64,000 nt of DNA, taken from assembly GCF_001182785.1 (NCBI RefSeq), contig NZ_CP012099.1, forward strand, positions 990,501 through 1,054,500, given 5' to 3'. Position 1 is the first letter of the stretch. Each line of letters opens with the position of its first letter. The position numbers were made by a program, and so were the translations under genes. This document shows, in pieces, positions 17,343 through 28,738 of the stretch. Below the pieces are notes generated by a model. It did no database searches. It was not told the DNA's origin and saw only the letters and a list, made by a program, of their open reading frames with translations. Source of the stretch: Bacillus thuringiensis (lineage in GTDB: Bacteria; Bacillota; Bacilli; Bacillales; Bacillaceae_G).

Positions 17343-18215
17343 TTGAAACGGTTTAAGTTTTATATGATTAGCGGTATTGTGCTCGTTTTGTTAATTGTTT
17401 GTAATTTCGTCGATAAGCCGATTGCGAAGGTTGGAGAAGTGAAAGATACTGTTATGATGAAGCTGAATACGAAAGAGAGTATGGCGCAAATTGATGGGCA
17501 GACGATTTATTTTAAACAAATTGGTGAGGGGAAACCTCCGTTACTTATGCTGCATGGGTTTGGTGGTTCTTCTGATGGGTTTAGTGATATTTATCCGGAA
17601 CTAGCGCGAGACCATACGATTATTGCGGTTGATATTTTAGGGTTTGGGCGTTCTTCTAAGCCAGTTGATTTTCAGTATTCGTTTCCTGCGCAAGTGAATT
17701 TATATTATAAGTTAATGAAGAAGCTCGGATACGATCAGTTTGCAGTGCTCGGCCATTCAATGGGCGGAGAGATGTCTCTTAATTTAGCGTATTTATATCC
17801 GGATGCAGTGACGCATCTCATCTTGGCGGATTCCACAGGGATAGAGTCTTTCCAGCAAAAAGAAAGTTATGAAGTACCACCGCTATCGACGGACTTACAA
17901 ACTGTAACTGAGATTACGAAGTATAATAAAAATGAAGTGAAAAATAGTCGGGATGATAAAGAGCATTATGATCAGCTTACGAAAATGAGAGAGCGCCGCA
18001 TTGCGATGGAAGCAGATAAAATTAAGGTACCGACTTTAATTATATGGGGACGACATGATAAGAGTGTTTCTTGGAAAAATGGTGAACTGTATCATGGGCT
18101 ATTTGCGAATAGTACGTTTCATATTATTGAAAAAGGATACCACGCACCGTTTCGTCAGGAACCAATTGAGTTTATGGAATATGTACAAGCATTTTTCGCG
18201 AAGCATCCACAATAA
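17343..18215 (+). CDS. Membrane-anchored alpha/beta hydrolase
   Basis: This 290-residue protein starts at TTG (17343), eight bases after GGAGACGG. An N-terminal hydrophobic segment (about residues 7-22) forms a signal anchor, so the enzyme faces outside. The alpha/beta hydrolase core shows the oxyanion region MLHGFGGSSDGF, nucleophile elbow GHSMGG (Ser), acid GRHDKS and a late His in GYHAPF, giving a complete Ser-Asp-His triad. The substrate is unknown. The two matching dyads in its promoter region suggest tight repression, perhaps by a TetR- or PadR-type regulator. Confidence 0.85.
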   Translation: MKRFKFYMISGIVLVLLIVCNFVDKPIAKVGEVKDTVMMKLNTKESMAQIDGQTIYFKQIGEGKPPLLMLHGFGGSSDGFSDIYPELARDHTIIAVDILGFGRSSKPVDFQYSFPAQVNLYYKLMKKLGYDQFAVLGHSMGGEMSLNLAYLYPDAVTHLILADSTGIESFQQKESYEVPPLSTDLQTVTEITKYNKNEVKNSRDDKEHYDQLTKMRERRIAMEADKIKVPTLIIWGRHDKSVSWKNGELYHGLFANSTFHIIEKGYHAPFRQEPIEFMEYVQAFFAKHPQ

Positions 18216-18293
18216 AAATTTTAAGCATAAATCCACTTCCTTCCTCATAAAGTGAAACTAATAAGGCTTGTCTAAGGAAAGGAATGAAGTGAT

Positions 18294-18494
18294 TTGGAAA
18301 CTTTACCATGGTGGGTGTATCTTGTAATTGTCGGGATTGTACTAAGTGGCTACATGGTTTTATATACTTCGAAAAAAGAGCAAGATATGGATAATGAGTT
18401 TATCGAAAAAGAAGGCGAAGTGTATATGAAGCGCTTAGAAGAAGAGCGCGAGAAACGTAATCAGGATAGTGATAAAGATTCGGTATTGCTTTAA
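18294..18494 (+). CDS. yhaL: Sporulation protein YhaL
   Basis: This 66-residue ORF starts at TTG (18294). It has LPWWVYLVIVGIVLSGYMVLY as a single membrane helix and a long charged helix behind it (EFIEKEGEVYMKRLEEERE). This matches YhaL, a small sigma-factor-dependent sporulation protein that lies next to prsA and yhaM in B. subtilis. The role is not known beyond its expression in sporulation. Confidence 0.8.
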   Translation: METLPWWVYLVIVGIVLSGYMVLYTSKKEQDMDNEFIEKEGEVYMKRLEEEREKRNQDSDKDSVLL

Positions 18495-18510
18495 TAAAAA
18501 TTTTGAAAGA

Positions 18511-18553
18511 CTACCACCTAGTAGAATTTTACAACTAGGTGGTAGCTTTTTTT
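18511..18553 (+). terminator. Terminator of yhaL
   Basis: CTACCACCTAGT and ACTAGGTGGTAG are a perfect 12-bp stem followed by CT7. Confidence 0.85.
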
Positions 18554-18709
18554 CTTCTGGGGGAGCAGTATATGTTCATCAAGCTAAGGTTATATTAGTT
18601 TAATTTTACATGTATAAGAGAGTCATCATAAACTTTTATTGCTGGTATTTATATATATTTTTACTCATAAGAATGGAACTAGCGGGGATTTTACTGGGGG
18701 GGATTAACA

Positions 18710-19561
18710 ATGCATAGGGATGAAACTTCATTACATCCTGATACAGGTGTTACATCTGTAATGTTTGTTGAGCGTTCATTAAATGAAATTCGTTTTTGGT
18801 CTAGAATCATGAAAGAGCATTCTTTTTTTCTTCGATTGGGATTTAGATGCGAGGATACTCAACTAATTGAAGAGGCTAATCAATTTTATCGATTGTTTGA
18901 ACATATTGAACAAATAGCGCATTCCTATACAAATGAAACAGATCCTGAGCAAATAAAAAGATTTAATGCAGAAGTACAACAAGCCGCAACTAATATTTGG
19001 GGATTTAAACGAAAAATTTTAGGATTAATTCTCACATGTAAATTGCCAGGACAAAATAACTTTCCACTTTTAGTTGACCATACAAGTAGGGAAGCTGATT
19101 ATTTTAGAAAACGTTTAATACAATTAAATGAAGGTAAATTAGATGCTCTTCCTGATGCTATTATTAAAGAAAATGTTTTCTTTTTACGGATTATGGCAGA
19201 CCATGCTAAATTTATTGGCCATCTTCTTGATCCATCGGAAAGAAAGCTTGTAGATACAGCACGGAATTTTAGCAATGATTTTGATGAATTGATGTATCAA
19301 GCAATTGACTTAGAATCTATGAAACCACAATCCCAAACAGCGCCTCTTTTAGATCAATTTTTAGATCAAAATCGCGTGTCGGTTGCATCTCTTCGGGATT
19401 TTAAGAAAACAGCACGTGATTTAATTGAGCAATGCAAAATAAAGAGCATCATTCATCCATTATTGGCAGACCATGTCTTCCGTGAAGCTGATAGATTTCT
19501 TGAAATCATTGATATGTATGATGTTCATCTTACAAATATTCAATCACAACCTAGATATTAG
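18710..19561 (+). CDS. DUF2935 family protein (ferritin-like helical bundle)
   Basis: This 283-residue protein has two related all-helical halves. Each carries conserved Glu and His pairs typical of DUF2935: ERSLNEIRFW and MKEHSFFLRLG in the first, then DHTSREADYF, FFLRIMADHAKFI and LLADHVFREADRFLE. These EH/DH pairs along helices look like a ferritin-type di-metal site, and the family is described as ferritin-like. GGGGGGATT precedes the ATG. It has its own terminator. The function is unknown; a spore or metal role would be a guess. Confidence 0.8.
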   Translation: MHRDETSLHPDTGVTSVMFVERSLNEIRFWSRIMKEHSFFLRLGFRCEDTQLIEEANQFYRLFEHIEQIAHSYTNETDPEQIKRFNAEVQQAATNIWGFKRKILGLILTCKLPGQNNFPLLVDHTSREADYFRKRLIQLNEGKLDALPDAIIKENVFFLRIMADHAKFIGHLLDPSERKLVDTARNFSNDFDELMYQAIDLESMKPQSQTAPLLDQFLDQNRVSVASLRDFKKTARDLIEQCKIKSIIHPLLADHVFREADRFLEIIDMYDVHLTNIQSQPRY

Positions 19562-19595
19562 AAGATAAGGAAAGATAGTATTTTACTTTCGGTTG

Positions 19596-19629
19596 AGAAG
19601 TTAACAATTTATTGTTAGCTTCTTTTCTT
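19596..19629 (+). terminator. Terminator after the DUF2935 gene
   Basis: GAAGTTAACAAT and ATTGTTAGCTTC pair, followed by TTTTCTTT. The rest of the gap to 19940 holds nothing I recognise. Confidence 0.7.
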
Positions 19630-19943
19630 TGTGATTAAAATTTTCTTTTCGTTTAGTAAATTTCCTTTTAAGGGCTAAATAAATCCCTTTGAGTAAATAT
19701 GTAATTATTTGTAAAACAGTACATGCGGAAATATTATAAATATGCAAGAAGTATACGGATGTTAGATTCTAATAAATTATTCGAGGGAAATTTACTAATT
19801 AAGTATATTAACTTGTTTGCACTAAATTTTACAGGTTTTTTTAATAGTTTTAATTTCTTCATTATCTTTCCAGACGCTGTTCATATTATTATAAGTTGAG
19901 AAATGAACAAAACGATAATGATAGGCAGATGATGTAACTGTAA

Positions 19944-19985
19944 CCATCCAAAGCCCAACTCATACACTATGATGGAGGCTTTTTA
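19944..19985 (+). promoter_or_regulatory. Leader hairpin before the oxalate decarboxylase gene
   Basis: AAAGCC (19950) can pair with GGCTTTT (19977), giving a hairpin followed by T5. CCATC (19944) can instead pair with GATGG (19971). The two pairings overlap, so a conditional terminator is possible 34 bases before the start codon. Weak evidence. Confidence 0.3.
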
Positions 19986-20016
19986 CTTCATAACCGGATG
20001 AAAAAGGAGTGTAATC

Positions 20017-21213
20017 ATGAAGAAACGTACTGTTAATGAAGCGGGAGGGAATGTGCCACAACCAATCCGTAGCGACGGAGCAGGTGCGATTGATTCTGGA
20101 CCTCGTAATGTTATGCGGGATATTCAAAATCCGAATATGCTTGTTCCGCCTATAACGGATGCAGGATTAGTTCCTAACTTGAAGTTTTCATTCTCGGACA
20201 CTTCTATGATTTTGAAACACGGCGGATGGTCTCGGGAGATTACTGCTCGGGAACTACCAGTTTCGACGACGATTGCGGGAGTAAATATGAGTTTAACGGC
20301 CGGTGGAGTACGAGAACTACATTGGCATAAAGAAGCAGAATGGGCGTATATGCTTTTAGGACGGGCACGCATAACGGCTGTTGATCAAAATGGACGAAAT
20401 TTTATTGCTGATGTTGGACCAGGTGATCTTTGGTATTTTCCGCCTGGTATTCCGCATTCCATTCAAGGATTGGAACATTGTGAATTTCTACTCGTTTTCG
20501 ATAATGGACATTTTTCTGATTTATCTACTTTATCTATTTCTGATTGGTTTGCACATACGCCAAAAGAAGTGTTGTCGGCTAATTTTGGCGTACCTGAGAG
20601 TGCTTTTCATTCTATCCCTTCAGGTCAAGTTTATATTTATCAAGGAGAGGTGCCAGGTTCGCTTGAAAGTCAGGAAGTTCAAGCGCCGGAAGGGGAAGTT
20701 CCTTTAACATTTAAACATGAACTGTTAAAACAAAAGCCAATTAAGACTCCTGGTGGTAGCGTTCGAATTGTAGATTCTACAAACTTCCCTATTTCAAAAA
20801 CGATCGCAGCAGCGCTCGTTGAGGTTGAGCCTGGTGGAATGAGAGAACTTCATTGGCACCCGAATAATGATGAATGGCAATATTATTTGACAGGGGAAGC
20901 GAGAATGACTGTGTTTCTTGGAAATGGTACCGCTCGTACATTTGATTATAGAGCTGGCGATGTCGGATATGTACCGTTTGCGACGGGGCATTATATTCAA
21001 AATACAGGTACCGAAACATTATGGTTTTTAGAGATGTTCAGAAGCAATCGTTTTGAAGATGTATCGTTAAATCAATGGATGGCACTGACTCCTAAAGAAA
21101 TAGTGGAGAGTAATATACATGTTGGCCCGCAAGTAATGAATTCTCTGCGTAAGGAGAAGTGGCCTGTTGTGAAATACCCGGGGTTTTCATATAGTCCGAA
21201 AAATGATGAGTAA
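20017..21213 (+). CDS. Bicupin oxalate decarboxylase (OxdC/OxdD type)
   Basis: This 398-residue protein has two cupin domains. Metal sites are HWHKEAEW plus a later His (IPHSIQG) in the first and HWHPNNDEW plus GHYIQN in the second, matching the two Mn(II) sites of B. subtilis OxdC. The enzyme converts oxalate to formate and CO2. AAAGGAGTGTAATC precedes the ATG. There is no signal peptide. In the active-site lid, where OxdC has SENS, this protein reads SDLS, so the catalytic Glu is Asp. Whether it is a decarboxylase, an oxidase or a less active form is therefore less certain. Confidence 0.85.
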   Translation: MKKRTVNEAGGNVPQPIRSDGAGAIDSGPRNVMRDIQNPNMLVPPITDAGLVPNLKFSFSDTSMILKHGGWSREITARELPVSTTIAGVNMSLTAGGVRELHWHKEAEWAYMLLGRARITAVDQNGRNFIADVGPGDLWYFPPGIPHSIQGLEHCEFLLVFDNGHFSDLSTLSISDWFAHTPKEVLSANFGVPESAFHSIPSGQVYIYQGEVPGSLESQEVQAPEGEVPLTFKHELLKQKPIKTPGGSVRIVDSTNFPISKTIAAALVEVEPGGMRELHWHPNNDEWQYYLTGEARMTVFLGNGTARTFDYRAGDVGYVPFATGHYIQNTGTETLWFLEMFRSNRFEDVSLNQWMALTPKEIVESNIHVGPQVMNSLRKEKWPVVKYPGFSYSPKNDE

Positions 21214-21286
21214 AAATGAAAATTTGCGTTATTCTTTCTGGAGACTGATAAGAAGGGATGGCGTATTTTTTATGCCTAATCTAGTC

Positions 21287-21411
21287 TTTATCCCGCTATT
21301 TGCCGGGCAGTAAGACCCACCTCAAAATTCAGCGGAATCAAAGAAGTTAGGTGGGGCGCGGGCTGTCCGTAAAAGCCCGATTAGTGAGGGCTGATTAAAG
21401 TTTCACTTTAT
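21287..21411 (+). repeat. bcr1 repeat, copy 2 (shortened)
   Basis: TTTAT-flanked on both sides, beginning CCCGC and ending GTTTCAC. About 30 bases of the hairpin near the 3' end (CAGTGGGG..CCCCACTG in copy 1) are missing, and GAGGGCTGATTAAAG joins the two sides. The rest of the gap to 21596 shows nothing else. Confidence 0.8.
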
Positions 21412-21596
21412 TAGTATCCGTCCCTTGTATTATTGTTCGGGAAATTATTATTGGAGCATAGTATAGGGAAGATACATATAAAATAGCGCCATTATAAGCT
21501 GTAACGCATAAGTTGCGCAGGAAATGAAACGATAACTAGCTTTACTCTTCATCATTTATTTGAACATAATGGGCATAGAGAGGTGATAAACACAGT

Positions 21597-22046
21597 ATGA
21601 TTTTTAGTGAGCGTTTAAAAGAAGAAAGGGAAAAAAGAAATTGGTCGCAAAATGATTTGGCTGAAAAACTTCATGTGAGCAGGCAATCTGTTTCGAAATG
21701 GGAGACGGGAAAGAACTATCCGAGCATTGAAATTATTATTCATTTAAGTGATCTGTTCGGTATTACAATTGATGAACTGCTAAGGAGTGATGAAGAATTG
21801 ACGCAGAAAATAATTGAAGATAGTAAGCAATTGGCGTATCCAAAATGGAAGGTGTTTTTTGATAGTCTATTTATGATAGGAGTATTTTTGTTTATTGCAA
21901 AAATCGTTGTATGGATGCTAAATAAGTTTGCTGGAGCAAGTATTACAATTGTAGCAGATGCGCCATATGTAATGAATCTTTTGCCCCTTGTATTCATGAT
22001 TATAGGTGGTATAGGTTCCGATAAGTTGAAGAAAATATATAAATAG
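21597..22046 (+). CDS. XRE-family regulator with C-terminal membrane segments
   Basis: This 149-residue protein has an N-terminal helix-turn-helix (residues 3-60: ERLKEEREKRNWSQNDLAEKL, SRQSVSKWETGKNYPS) of the Cro/CI type, a short linker and two hydrophobic segments (about 85-105 and 122-137). This is the common membrane-attached XRE layout of Bacillus. AGAGGTGAT lies before the ATG. It may sense an envelope signal. No target is evident; it is upstream of glpP on the same strand, but its own products are unlikely to be glycerol-related. Confidence 0.8.
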   Translation: MIFSERLKEEREKRNWSQNDLAEKLHVSRQSVSKWETGKNYPSIEIIIHLSDLFGITIDELLRSDEELTQKIIEDSKQLAYPKWKVFFDSLFMIGVFLFIAKIVVWMLNKFAGASITIVADAPYVMNLLPLVFMIIGGIGSDKLKKIYK

Positions 22047-22143
22047 AGGAAAGATTTGAAAGAAATCCCCAACACTGGCTGTTCTTTTCACTTAAATTGT
22101 GTACTATAAAGGATAGGATGACATAAAGAAGGGGAAATTTAGA

Positions 22144-22704
22144 ATGGAATTTCATGAACAGAAAATTTTGCCGGCAGTGAGGCAAATTAAAGATTTGGAA
22201 AAGCTATTACATAGTTCGTATGAATATATCGTTATTTTAGATATTCATGTCGGCCAATTGAAGAGTGTTATATCACTTGCGAAGCAATATTGTAAAAAGG
22301 TGTTTTTACATGTGGATTTAATTCATGGCTTGCAGAGTGATGGGCATGCGACGGAATATTTATGTCAGGAGTTTAGACCGTACGGGTTACTTTCGACAAA
22401 GGCCGGCGTAATTATGAAGGCGAAGCAAAAAGGTGTTGTGGCAATACAACGCATCTTTTTAATCGATTCGAGTGCGATGGAGAAGAGCTGCAATCTTTTA
22501 GATAAGACGAAACCGGATTATATTGAGGTGCTTCCAGGAGCAATGACGGATATTATCGCTGAAGTGAAAGAGCGTACTGGTGTACCGATTTTAGCAGGTG
22601 GTTTTATTCGTACTGTAGAAGATGTGGAAAGAGCTTTAAACGCTGGTGCGACAGCGATTACGACGTCAAAACGCGAACTATGGAAACATTACCAAAAAAA
22701 GTGA
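22144..22704 (+). CDS. glpP: Glycerol-3-phosphate-responsive antiterminator GlpP
   Basis: This 186-residue protein has a TIM-barrel-like pattern with HVDLIHGL, EVLPGAM and ILAGGFIRTVEDVERAL, matching GlpP throughout. With glycerol-3-phosphate bound, GlpP binds leader RNAs of glpFK and glpD and lets transcription pass their terminators. Both leaders lie immediately downstream here. GAAGGGGAA precedes the ATG. Confidence 0.93.
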   Translation: MEFHEQKILPAVRQIKDLEKLLHSSYEYIVILDIHVGQLKSVISLAKQYCKKVFLHVDLIHGLQSDGHATEYLCQEFRPYGLLSTKAGVIMKAKQKGVVAIQRIFLIDSSAMEKSCNLLDKTKPDYIEVLPGAMTDIIAEVKERTGVPILAGGFIRTVEDVERALNAGATAITTSKRELWKHYQKK

Positions 22705-22725
22705 CGAAAATGTGAAAAAATTCTG

Positions 22726-22754
22726 TTGACACCGCTTTCATAAGAGGTTAACAT
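22726..22754 (+). promoter_or_regulatory. glpFK promoter with overlapping cre site
   Basis: TTGACA (22726-22731), 17 bp, TAACAT (22749-22754). TGACACCGCTTTCA (22727-22740) fits the catabolite-response consensus TGWNANCGNTNNCA at every position and covers the -35 box, so CcpA repression is expected. Confidence 0.75.
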
Positions 22755-22758
22755 TATA

Positions 22759-22858
22759 GACAAGTTAATAAACGTGACGGAGAAAAGAAGAGATCCACAT
22801 TTCATTGTTTCTATATAAATTTATATAGAAGCGTGCAAAGCTGTGGGTCTTTTTCTTT
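22759..22858 (+). promoter_or_regulatory. glpFK leader: GlpP target motif and conditional terminator
   Basis: GACAAGTTAATAA (22759-22771) is shared exactly with the glpD leader. It is followed by a terminator whose outer arms AGATCCACA / TGTGGGTCT enclose a perfect 22-nt palindrome and precede T5CT4. GlpP with glycerol-3-phosphate should prevent termination. Confidence 0.8.
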
Positions 22859-22932
22859 TGACAAAAACGAATGGCCATTCATTTTACCTCTATCACATTT
22901 GGAAGCGTTTAAATTGATTGTGGAGGGATACT

Positions 22933-25258
<2,326 letters not shown>

Positions 25259-25271
25259 TCATAAACAGTGT

Positions 25272-25368
25272 TATAATGGTGACAAGTTAATAATTCGGTA
25301 GGAGATTTGGAGAGACCACAACGCGCTATAGAGGCGAAATCTATAGCGGAGTTTGTGGTCTCTTTTTT
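25272..25368 (+). promoter_or_regulatory. glpD promoter and GlpP-controlled leader terminator
   Basis: TATAAT at 25272-25277 is followed by GACAAGTTAATAA (25281-25293), the same 13 bases as in the glpFK leader. A long hairpin follows (GAGACCACAA..TTGTGGTCTC, with inner CTATAG / CTATAG arms), then T6, just before glpD. Confidence 0.8.
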
Positions 25369-25391
25369 CGTTATCAAAGGGAGGAATTACC

Positions 25392-27074
25392 ATGAAATTT
25401 TCAAGTAAACAACGTAAAGACGTATTAAACGGAGTAAATAAACAAGAGTTAGATGTGATCGTAATTGGTGGAGGTATTACTGGTTCTGGTATTGCATTAG
25501 ATGGAGCAACACGCGGGTTATCAACAATTGTGTTTGAAATGCAGGACTTTGCAGCAGGTACATCAAGTCGTTCAACGAAGCTTGTACACGGTGGTCTACG
25601 TTATTTAAAACAACTTGAAGTGAAAATGGTAGCAGAGGTGGGTAAAGAGCGTGCGATCGTATATGAGAACGGTCCCCATGTAACAACACCAGAGTGGATG
25701 TTACTTCCGTTCCATACAGGCGGTACGTTCGGATCATTTAGTACATCAATTGGTCTTCGTGTATACGACTTCTTAGCAGGTGTAAAACGAAGCGAGCGCA
25801 GAAAGATGTTTAACCGTGAAGAAACATTAAATAAAGAGCCTCTTGTGAAAAAAGAAGGATTAAAAGGCGGCGGTTACTACGTAGAATATCGTACAGATGA
25901 TGCGCGTCTTACAATTGAAGTAATGAAAGAAGCGATTGAGCATGGTGCGAAAGCTGTTAACTACGCAAAAGTAGACAGTTTCTTATATAAAGATGGAAAA
26001 GTATGCGGTGTACGTGTAATCGATTTACTAGACGGTGAAGTATATGAAGTTTACGGTAAGAAAATTGTAAACGCAGCTGGTCCTTGGGTAGATACACTTC
26101 GTGAAAAAGATAACTCGAAAAAAGGAAAAGTACTTCAGTTATCAAAAGGTGTTCACTTAGTAATTGATCAAAAACGTTTCCCACTCGGGCAAGCAATTTA
26201 CTTCGATACACCAGATAAACGTATGGTGTTCGCGATTCCTCGCGGCGGAAAAACATACGTAGGTACAACGGATACGTTCTATGATAAAGACGCAGCTGTA
26301 CCACAAATGACAACAGAAGATCGCACATATATCATTAATGCGATTAACTACATGTTCCCAAGCGTGAAAATTACAGAGAAAGACATTGAATCAAGCTGGG
26401 CTGGTGTACGTCCGTTAATTTATGAAGAAGGTAAGAATGCATCTGAAATTTCTCGTAAAGATGAAATTTGGACTTCTGAATCTGGTTTAATTACAATCGC
26501 AGGTGGTAAATTAACAGGATACCGTAAAATGGCTGAAATGGTAGTAGATTACGTAACGAACTTACTACAAAAAGAAGGTCATAGCGCATATCCGAAGAGC
26601 GACACGAAACATATGCCGATCTCTGGTGGGCATGTAGATGGTTCACACGGATTCCCAGCATTCGTTGCGAAAAAAGCAGACGAAGGTACGAAATCTGGTT
26701 TAACGAAAGTACAAGCAGAAGAGTTCGCGAAATTCTACGGCTCTAACGTTGATGTACTGTTCGACTTAGCGAAAAAACATAAAGAAGAAGCGAAAGAATA
26801 CAACATGCCGCTTGACGTTCTAATCCCGCTTGTATACGCAATGGATTACGAAATGACAGCAAAACCAGTTGACTTCTTCGTACGCCGCAGAGGCGCTGTA
26901 TTCTTCAACATCCACTGGGTATACGAGTGGAAAGAAGCAGTAATCAACTATATGGCTGCGAAACTAGGCTGGAGCAAAGAAGAACAAATGAAATATACAG
27001 CTGAACTAGAAAAAGCATTAACAGACGCTGTAATTCCTGTAGATCAACAAGAACAGGCAGCTGCGTTAGCATAA
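25392..27074 (+). CDS. glpD: Aerobic glycerol-3-phosphate dehydrogenase
   Basis: The start at 25392 ([11 protein letters not shown]) follows GGGAGG and gives 560 residues. The N-terminal FAD-binding motif [19 protein letters not shown], the [16 protein letters not shown] block and the C-terminal domain of membrane-associated GlpD enzymes are all present. It oxidises glycerol-3-phosphate to dihydroxyacetone phosphate and passes electrons to quinone. It is regulated separately from glpFK through its own leader. Its last codons and terminator are duplicated at 28484-28581. Confidence 0.95.
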   Translation: MKFSSKQRKDVLNGVNKQELDVIVIGGGITGSGIALDGATRGLSTIVFEMQDFAAGTSSRSTKLVHGGLRYLKQLEVKMVAEVGKERAIVYENGPHVTTPEWMLLPFHTGGTFGSFSTSIGLRVYDFLAGVKRSERRKMFNREETLNKEPLVKKEGLKGGGYYVEYRTDDARLTIEVMKEAIEHGAKAVNYAKVDSFLYKDGKVCGVRVIDLLDGEVYEVYGKKIVNAAGPWVDTLREKDNSKKGKVLQLSKGVHLVIDQKRFPLGQAIYFDTPDKRMVFAIPRGGKTYVGTTDTFYDKDAAVPQMTTEDRTYIINAINYMFPSVKITEKDIESSWAGVRPLIYEEGKNASEISRKDEIWTSESGLITIAGGKLTGYRKMAEMVVDYVTNLLQKEGHSAYPKSDTKHMPISGGHVDGSHGFPAFVAKKADEGTKSGLTKVQAEEFAKFYGSNVDVLFDLAKKHKEEAKEYNMPLDVLIPLVYAMDYEMTAKPVDFFVRRRGAVFFNIHWVYEWKEAVINYMAAKLGWSKEEQMKYTAELEKALTDAVIPVDQQEQAAALA

Positions 27075-27081
27075 AATAGAG

Positions 27082-27116
27082 AACCACCTGAAGGGAAGCC
27101 TTTAGGTGGTTTTTTC
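27082..27116 (+). terminator. glpD terminator
   Basis: AACCACCTGAAGG and CCTTTAGGTGGTT pair, followed by T5CT7. Confidence 0.85.
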
Positions 27117-27195
27117 TTTTTTTATGGAATATTCTTCTAACTATATTGCGTAACGACATATGTTGTTATACGATGTATATAAGGTGGTGGTATTG

Positions 27196-27528
27196 TTGGA
27201 TAAAGAAATCTTGAAGGGAAGTATAGATATTTTATTGCTTTCTATCATTGCAAAACGTGATACATACGGATACGAAATAGCTCAAAGTTTAAAGGATGCA
27301 AGTGAAGATTTGTATAGTATGGGACAGGGAACTTTGTATCCTGCTTTAAAGAGATTAGAGAAAAAGGAGTTTCTTGAATCTTATTGGAATGAATCTGAGA
27401 ATGGGATGAAAAGGAAATTCTATACTATTACAGATAAAGGGAAAAAAGAATTGCAGAAGAAAGTGAACTCTTGGGAAAGTGTAACAGCATTAATTCAAGC
27501 TTGTCAGAAAGGAGTTATTTATGAGTGA
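27196..27528 (+). CDS. PadR-family transcriptional regulator
   Basis: The likely start is TTG at 27196 (MDKEILKGSIDILLL), six bases after AAGGTGGTGG; this gives 110 residues. The PadR winged helix is plain: DTYGYEIAQSLKD, the recognition helix MGQGTLYPALKRLEKKEFLESYW, and the wing KRKFYTITDKGKKEL. It overlaps the next gene by eight bases, so the two are co-translated. PadR proteins of this short type usually repress the membrane-protein gene next to them. Confidence 0.88.
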   Translation: MDKEILKGSIDILLLSIIAKRDTYGYEIAQSLKDASEDLYSMGQGTLYPALKRLEKKEFLESYWNESENGMKRKFYTITDKGKKELQKKVNSWESVTALIQACQKGVIYE

Positions 27529-28297
27529 ATTTGATGAGTATATTAAGTCTATTTTAGCCTATTCAGAACTTAGTGATATTGAACAGGATGAGTTATTTCT
27601 AGAAATGTATGATCACTTGAACAGCTTGAAAGAAGAATATATGGAACAAGGTATGAATGAAAAAGAAGCGATTTATAAAGCGATTCAAAGTTTTGGAGAA
27701 TCAAAAGTTATTGGCGTAGAGATTAATAAATCGGTATACGAAGTTCCTAGGCCATTAAAGGTGTTATCAAAAGTTTTATGTATTCCTTATATAATCATTT
27801 GTTTTATTGTCTTTTTAGGAACGTTTATTTCAACTTCTACATTTGACTCTGTTCGCAGTTTGACAGGTGGTGGGACTGTCTATCATCCCATTGAATTTTG
27901 GCAGCAATTTTTACATATATCTGATTTAGAAACGTTATTACAACTTTTTGGAATAACACTTTGGCAAGTTAAAGATTTTATTGCACATCCAGGTCCTTGG
28001 GGAAACTCAACTTATTGGTTAAGCGTTTTACAACATATAATATTAGTAGTTCCATTCGGATTTTTCGTTCCAGTGCTGATTAATAAAGTGACTAACTATA
28101 AGAAAGCTCGTAAGTGGTATGTTATGACCTTTCTTGTTTGGGAGATATTACATTTACTAACTTTGTCTGATGTTTTTGATGTGTGGCGGATTGCTATAAA
28201 TATGCTCGGTGCGTCGGTAGGATATCTTTTATTTATAATCATAATGCAAATGGATAATAAATTTAGGGTTATGCGAAAGAAGATATTTGAAAATTAG
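27521..28297 (+). CDS. HAAS/DUF1700 domain membrane protein with VanZ-like C-terminus
   Basis: This 258-residue protein has an N-terminal helical domain (1-70: YSELSDIEQDELFLEMYDHL, NEKEAIYKAIQSFG) of the DUF1700/HAAS type, which typically accompanies PadR regulators. A membrane segment follows near residue 85, then a C-terminal VanZ-like region (ILVVPFGFFVPVLINK, VWEILHLL, INMLGASVGYLLF). VanZ proteins confer low-level teicoplanin resistance in some hosts. It is translationally coupled to the PadR gene. The exact role is unknown; an envelope response is likely. Confidence 0.75.
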   Translation: MSEFDEYIKSILAYSELSDIEQDELFLEMYDHLNSLKEEYMEQGMNEKEAIYKAIQSFGESKVIGVEINKSVYEVPRPLKVLSKVLCIPYIIICFIVFLGTFISTSTFDSVRSLTGGGTVYHPIEFWQQFLHISDLETLLQLFGITLWQVKDFIAHPGPWGNSTYWLSVLQHIILVVPFGFFVPVLINKVTNYKKARKWYVMTFLVWEILHLLTLSDVFDVWRIAINMLGASVGYLLFIIIMQMDNKFRVMRKKIFEN

Positions 28298-28483
28298 CTC
28301 GCTATTCTGTAGTTTAAATTATACAAACTTAATTTGATGGTAATAGAGTATCGCTGAAAACATAGGTACTATATAGTGAGAGGATTTTTTATATTCGTAA
28401 TAGGTGTTGTTCCTTGTTTAATCCTACTGTTATGAAGCGGGTACATAATCCGTCTTTATTGGTGCTATAAATGATGAGAGCGG

Positions 28484-28581
28484 CACAGCTGAACTAGAAA
28501 AAGTCTAGATCAACAAGAGCAAGCAGCTGCGTTAGCATAAAATAGAGAACCACCTGAAGGAGAGCCTTTAGGTGGTTTTTC
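28484..28581 (+). pseudogene. Duplicated scrap of the glpD 3' end with its terminator
   Basis: ACAGCTGAACTAGAAAAA (28485-28502), then a 20-odd base deletion, then TAGATCAACAAGAGCAAGC and on through the glpD stop and terminator repeat the glpD end at 26997-27116 with few changes. The copy lies 1.4 kb downstream, after the PadR/HAAS pair. It still provides a terminator (28549-28581). The stretch 28298-28483 holds no gene I can support. Confidence 0.85.
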
Positions 28582-28648
28582 TCTTGACTAAAAATAAATA
28601 AAATGTGTTACAATGATGATAGAGTATATAGTATGAATTTTGCATAAA

Positions 28649-28679
28649 ATAAAAAAGACAGAAGCCTGAGAAACTTCTG
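28649..28679 (-). terminator. Terminator for the minus-strand small gene
   Basis: CAGAAG and CTTCTG pair around nine bases. On the minus strand TCTTTTTTATTTT follows. It lies 60 bases beyond the stop of the small ORF at 28739. Confidence 0.65.
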
Positions 28680-28738
28680 CCTTGTGTAACCTAACTTGCT
28701 ATTGTGGTGGTAGTAGGTGCGGTTATAAGACAATTACA

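Noticed and set aside
18246..18260. ATAAAGTGAAACT as a bcr1 remnant
   Set aside because: Only 13 bases match the bcr1 end, with no further similarity or second flank.
20381..20707. Plus-strand frame inside the oxalate decarboxylase gene
   Set aside because: It lies wholly within a well-supported cupin gene in another frame and has no recognisable content.
28300..28483. Short frame MRGFFIFVIGVVPCLILLL after the HAAS-VanZ gene
   Set aside because: A 19-residue hydrophobic frame with a weak site; it may be a gene scrap, but nothing supports it further.
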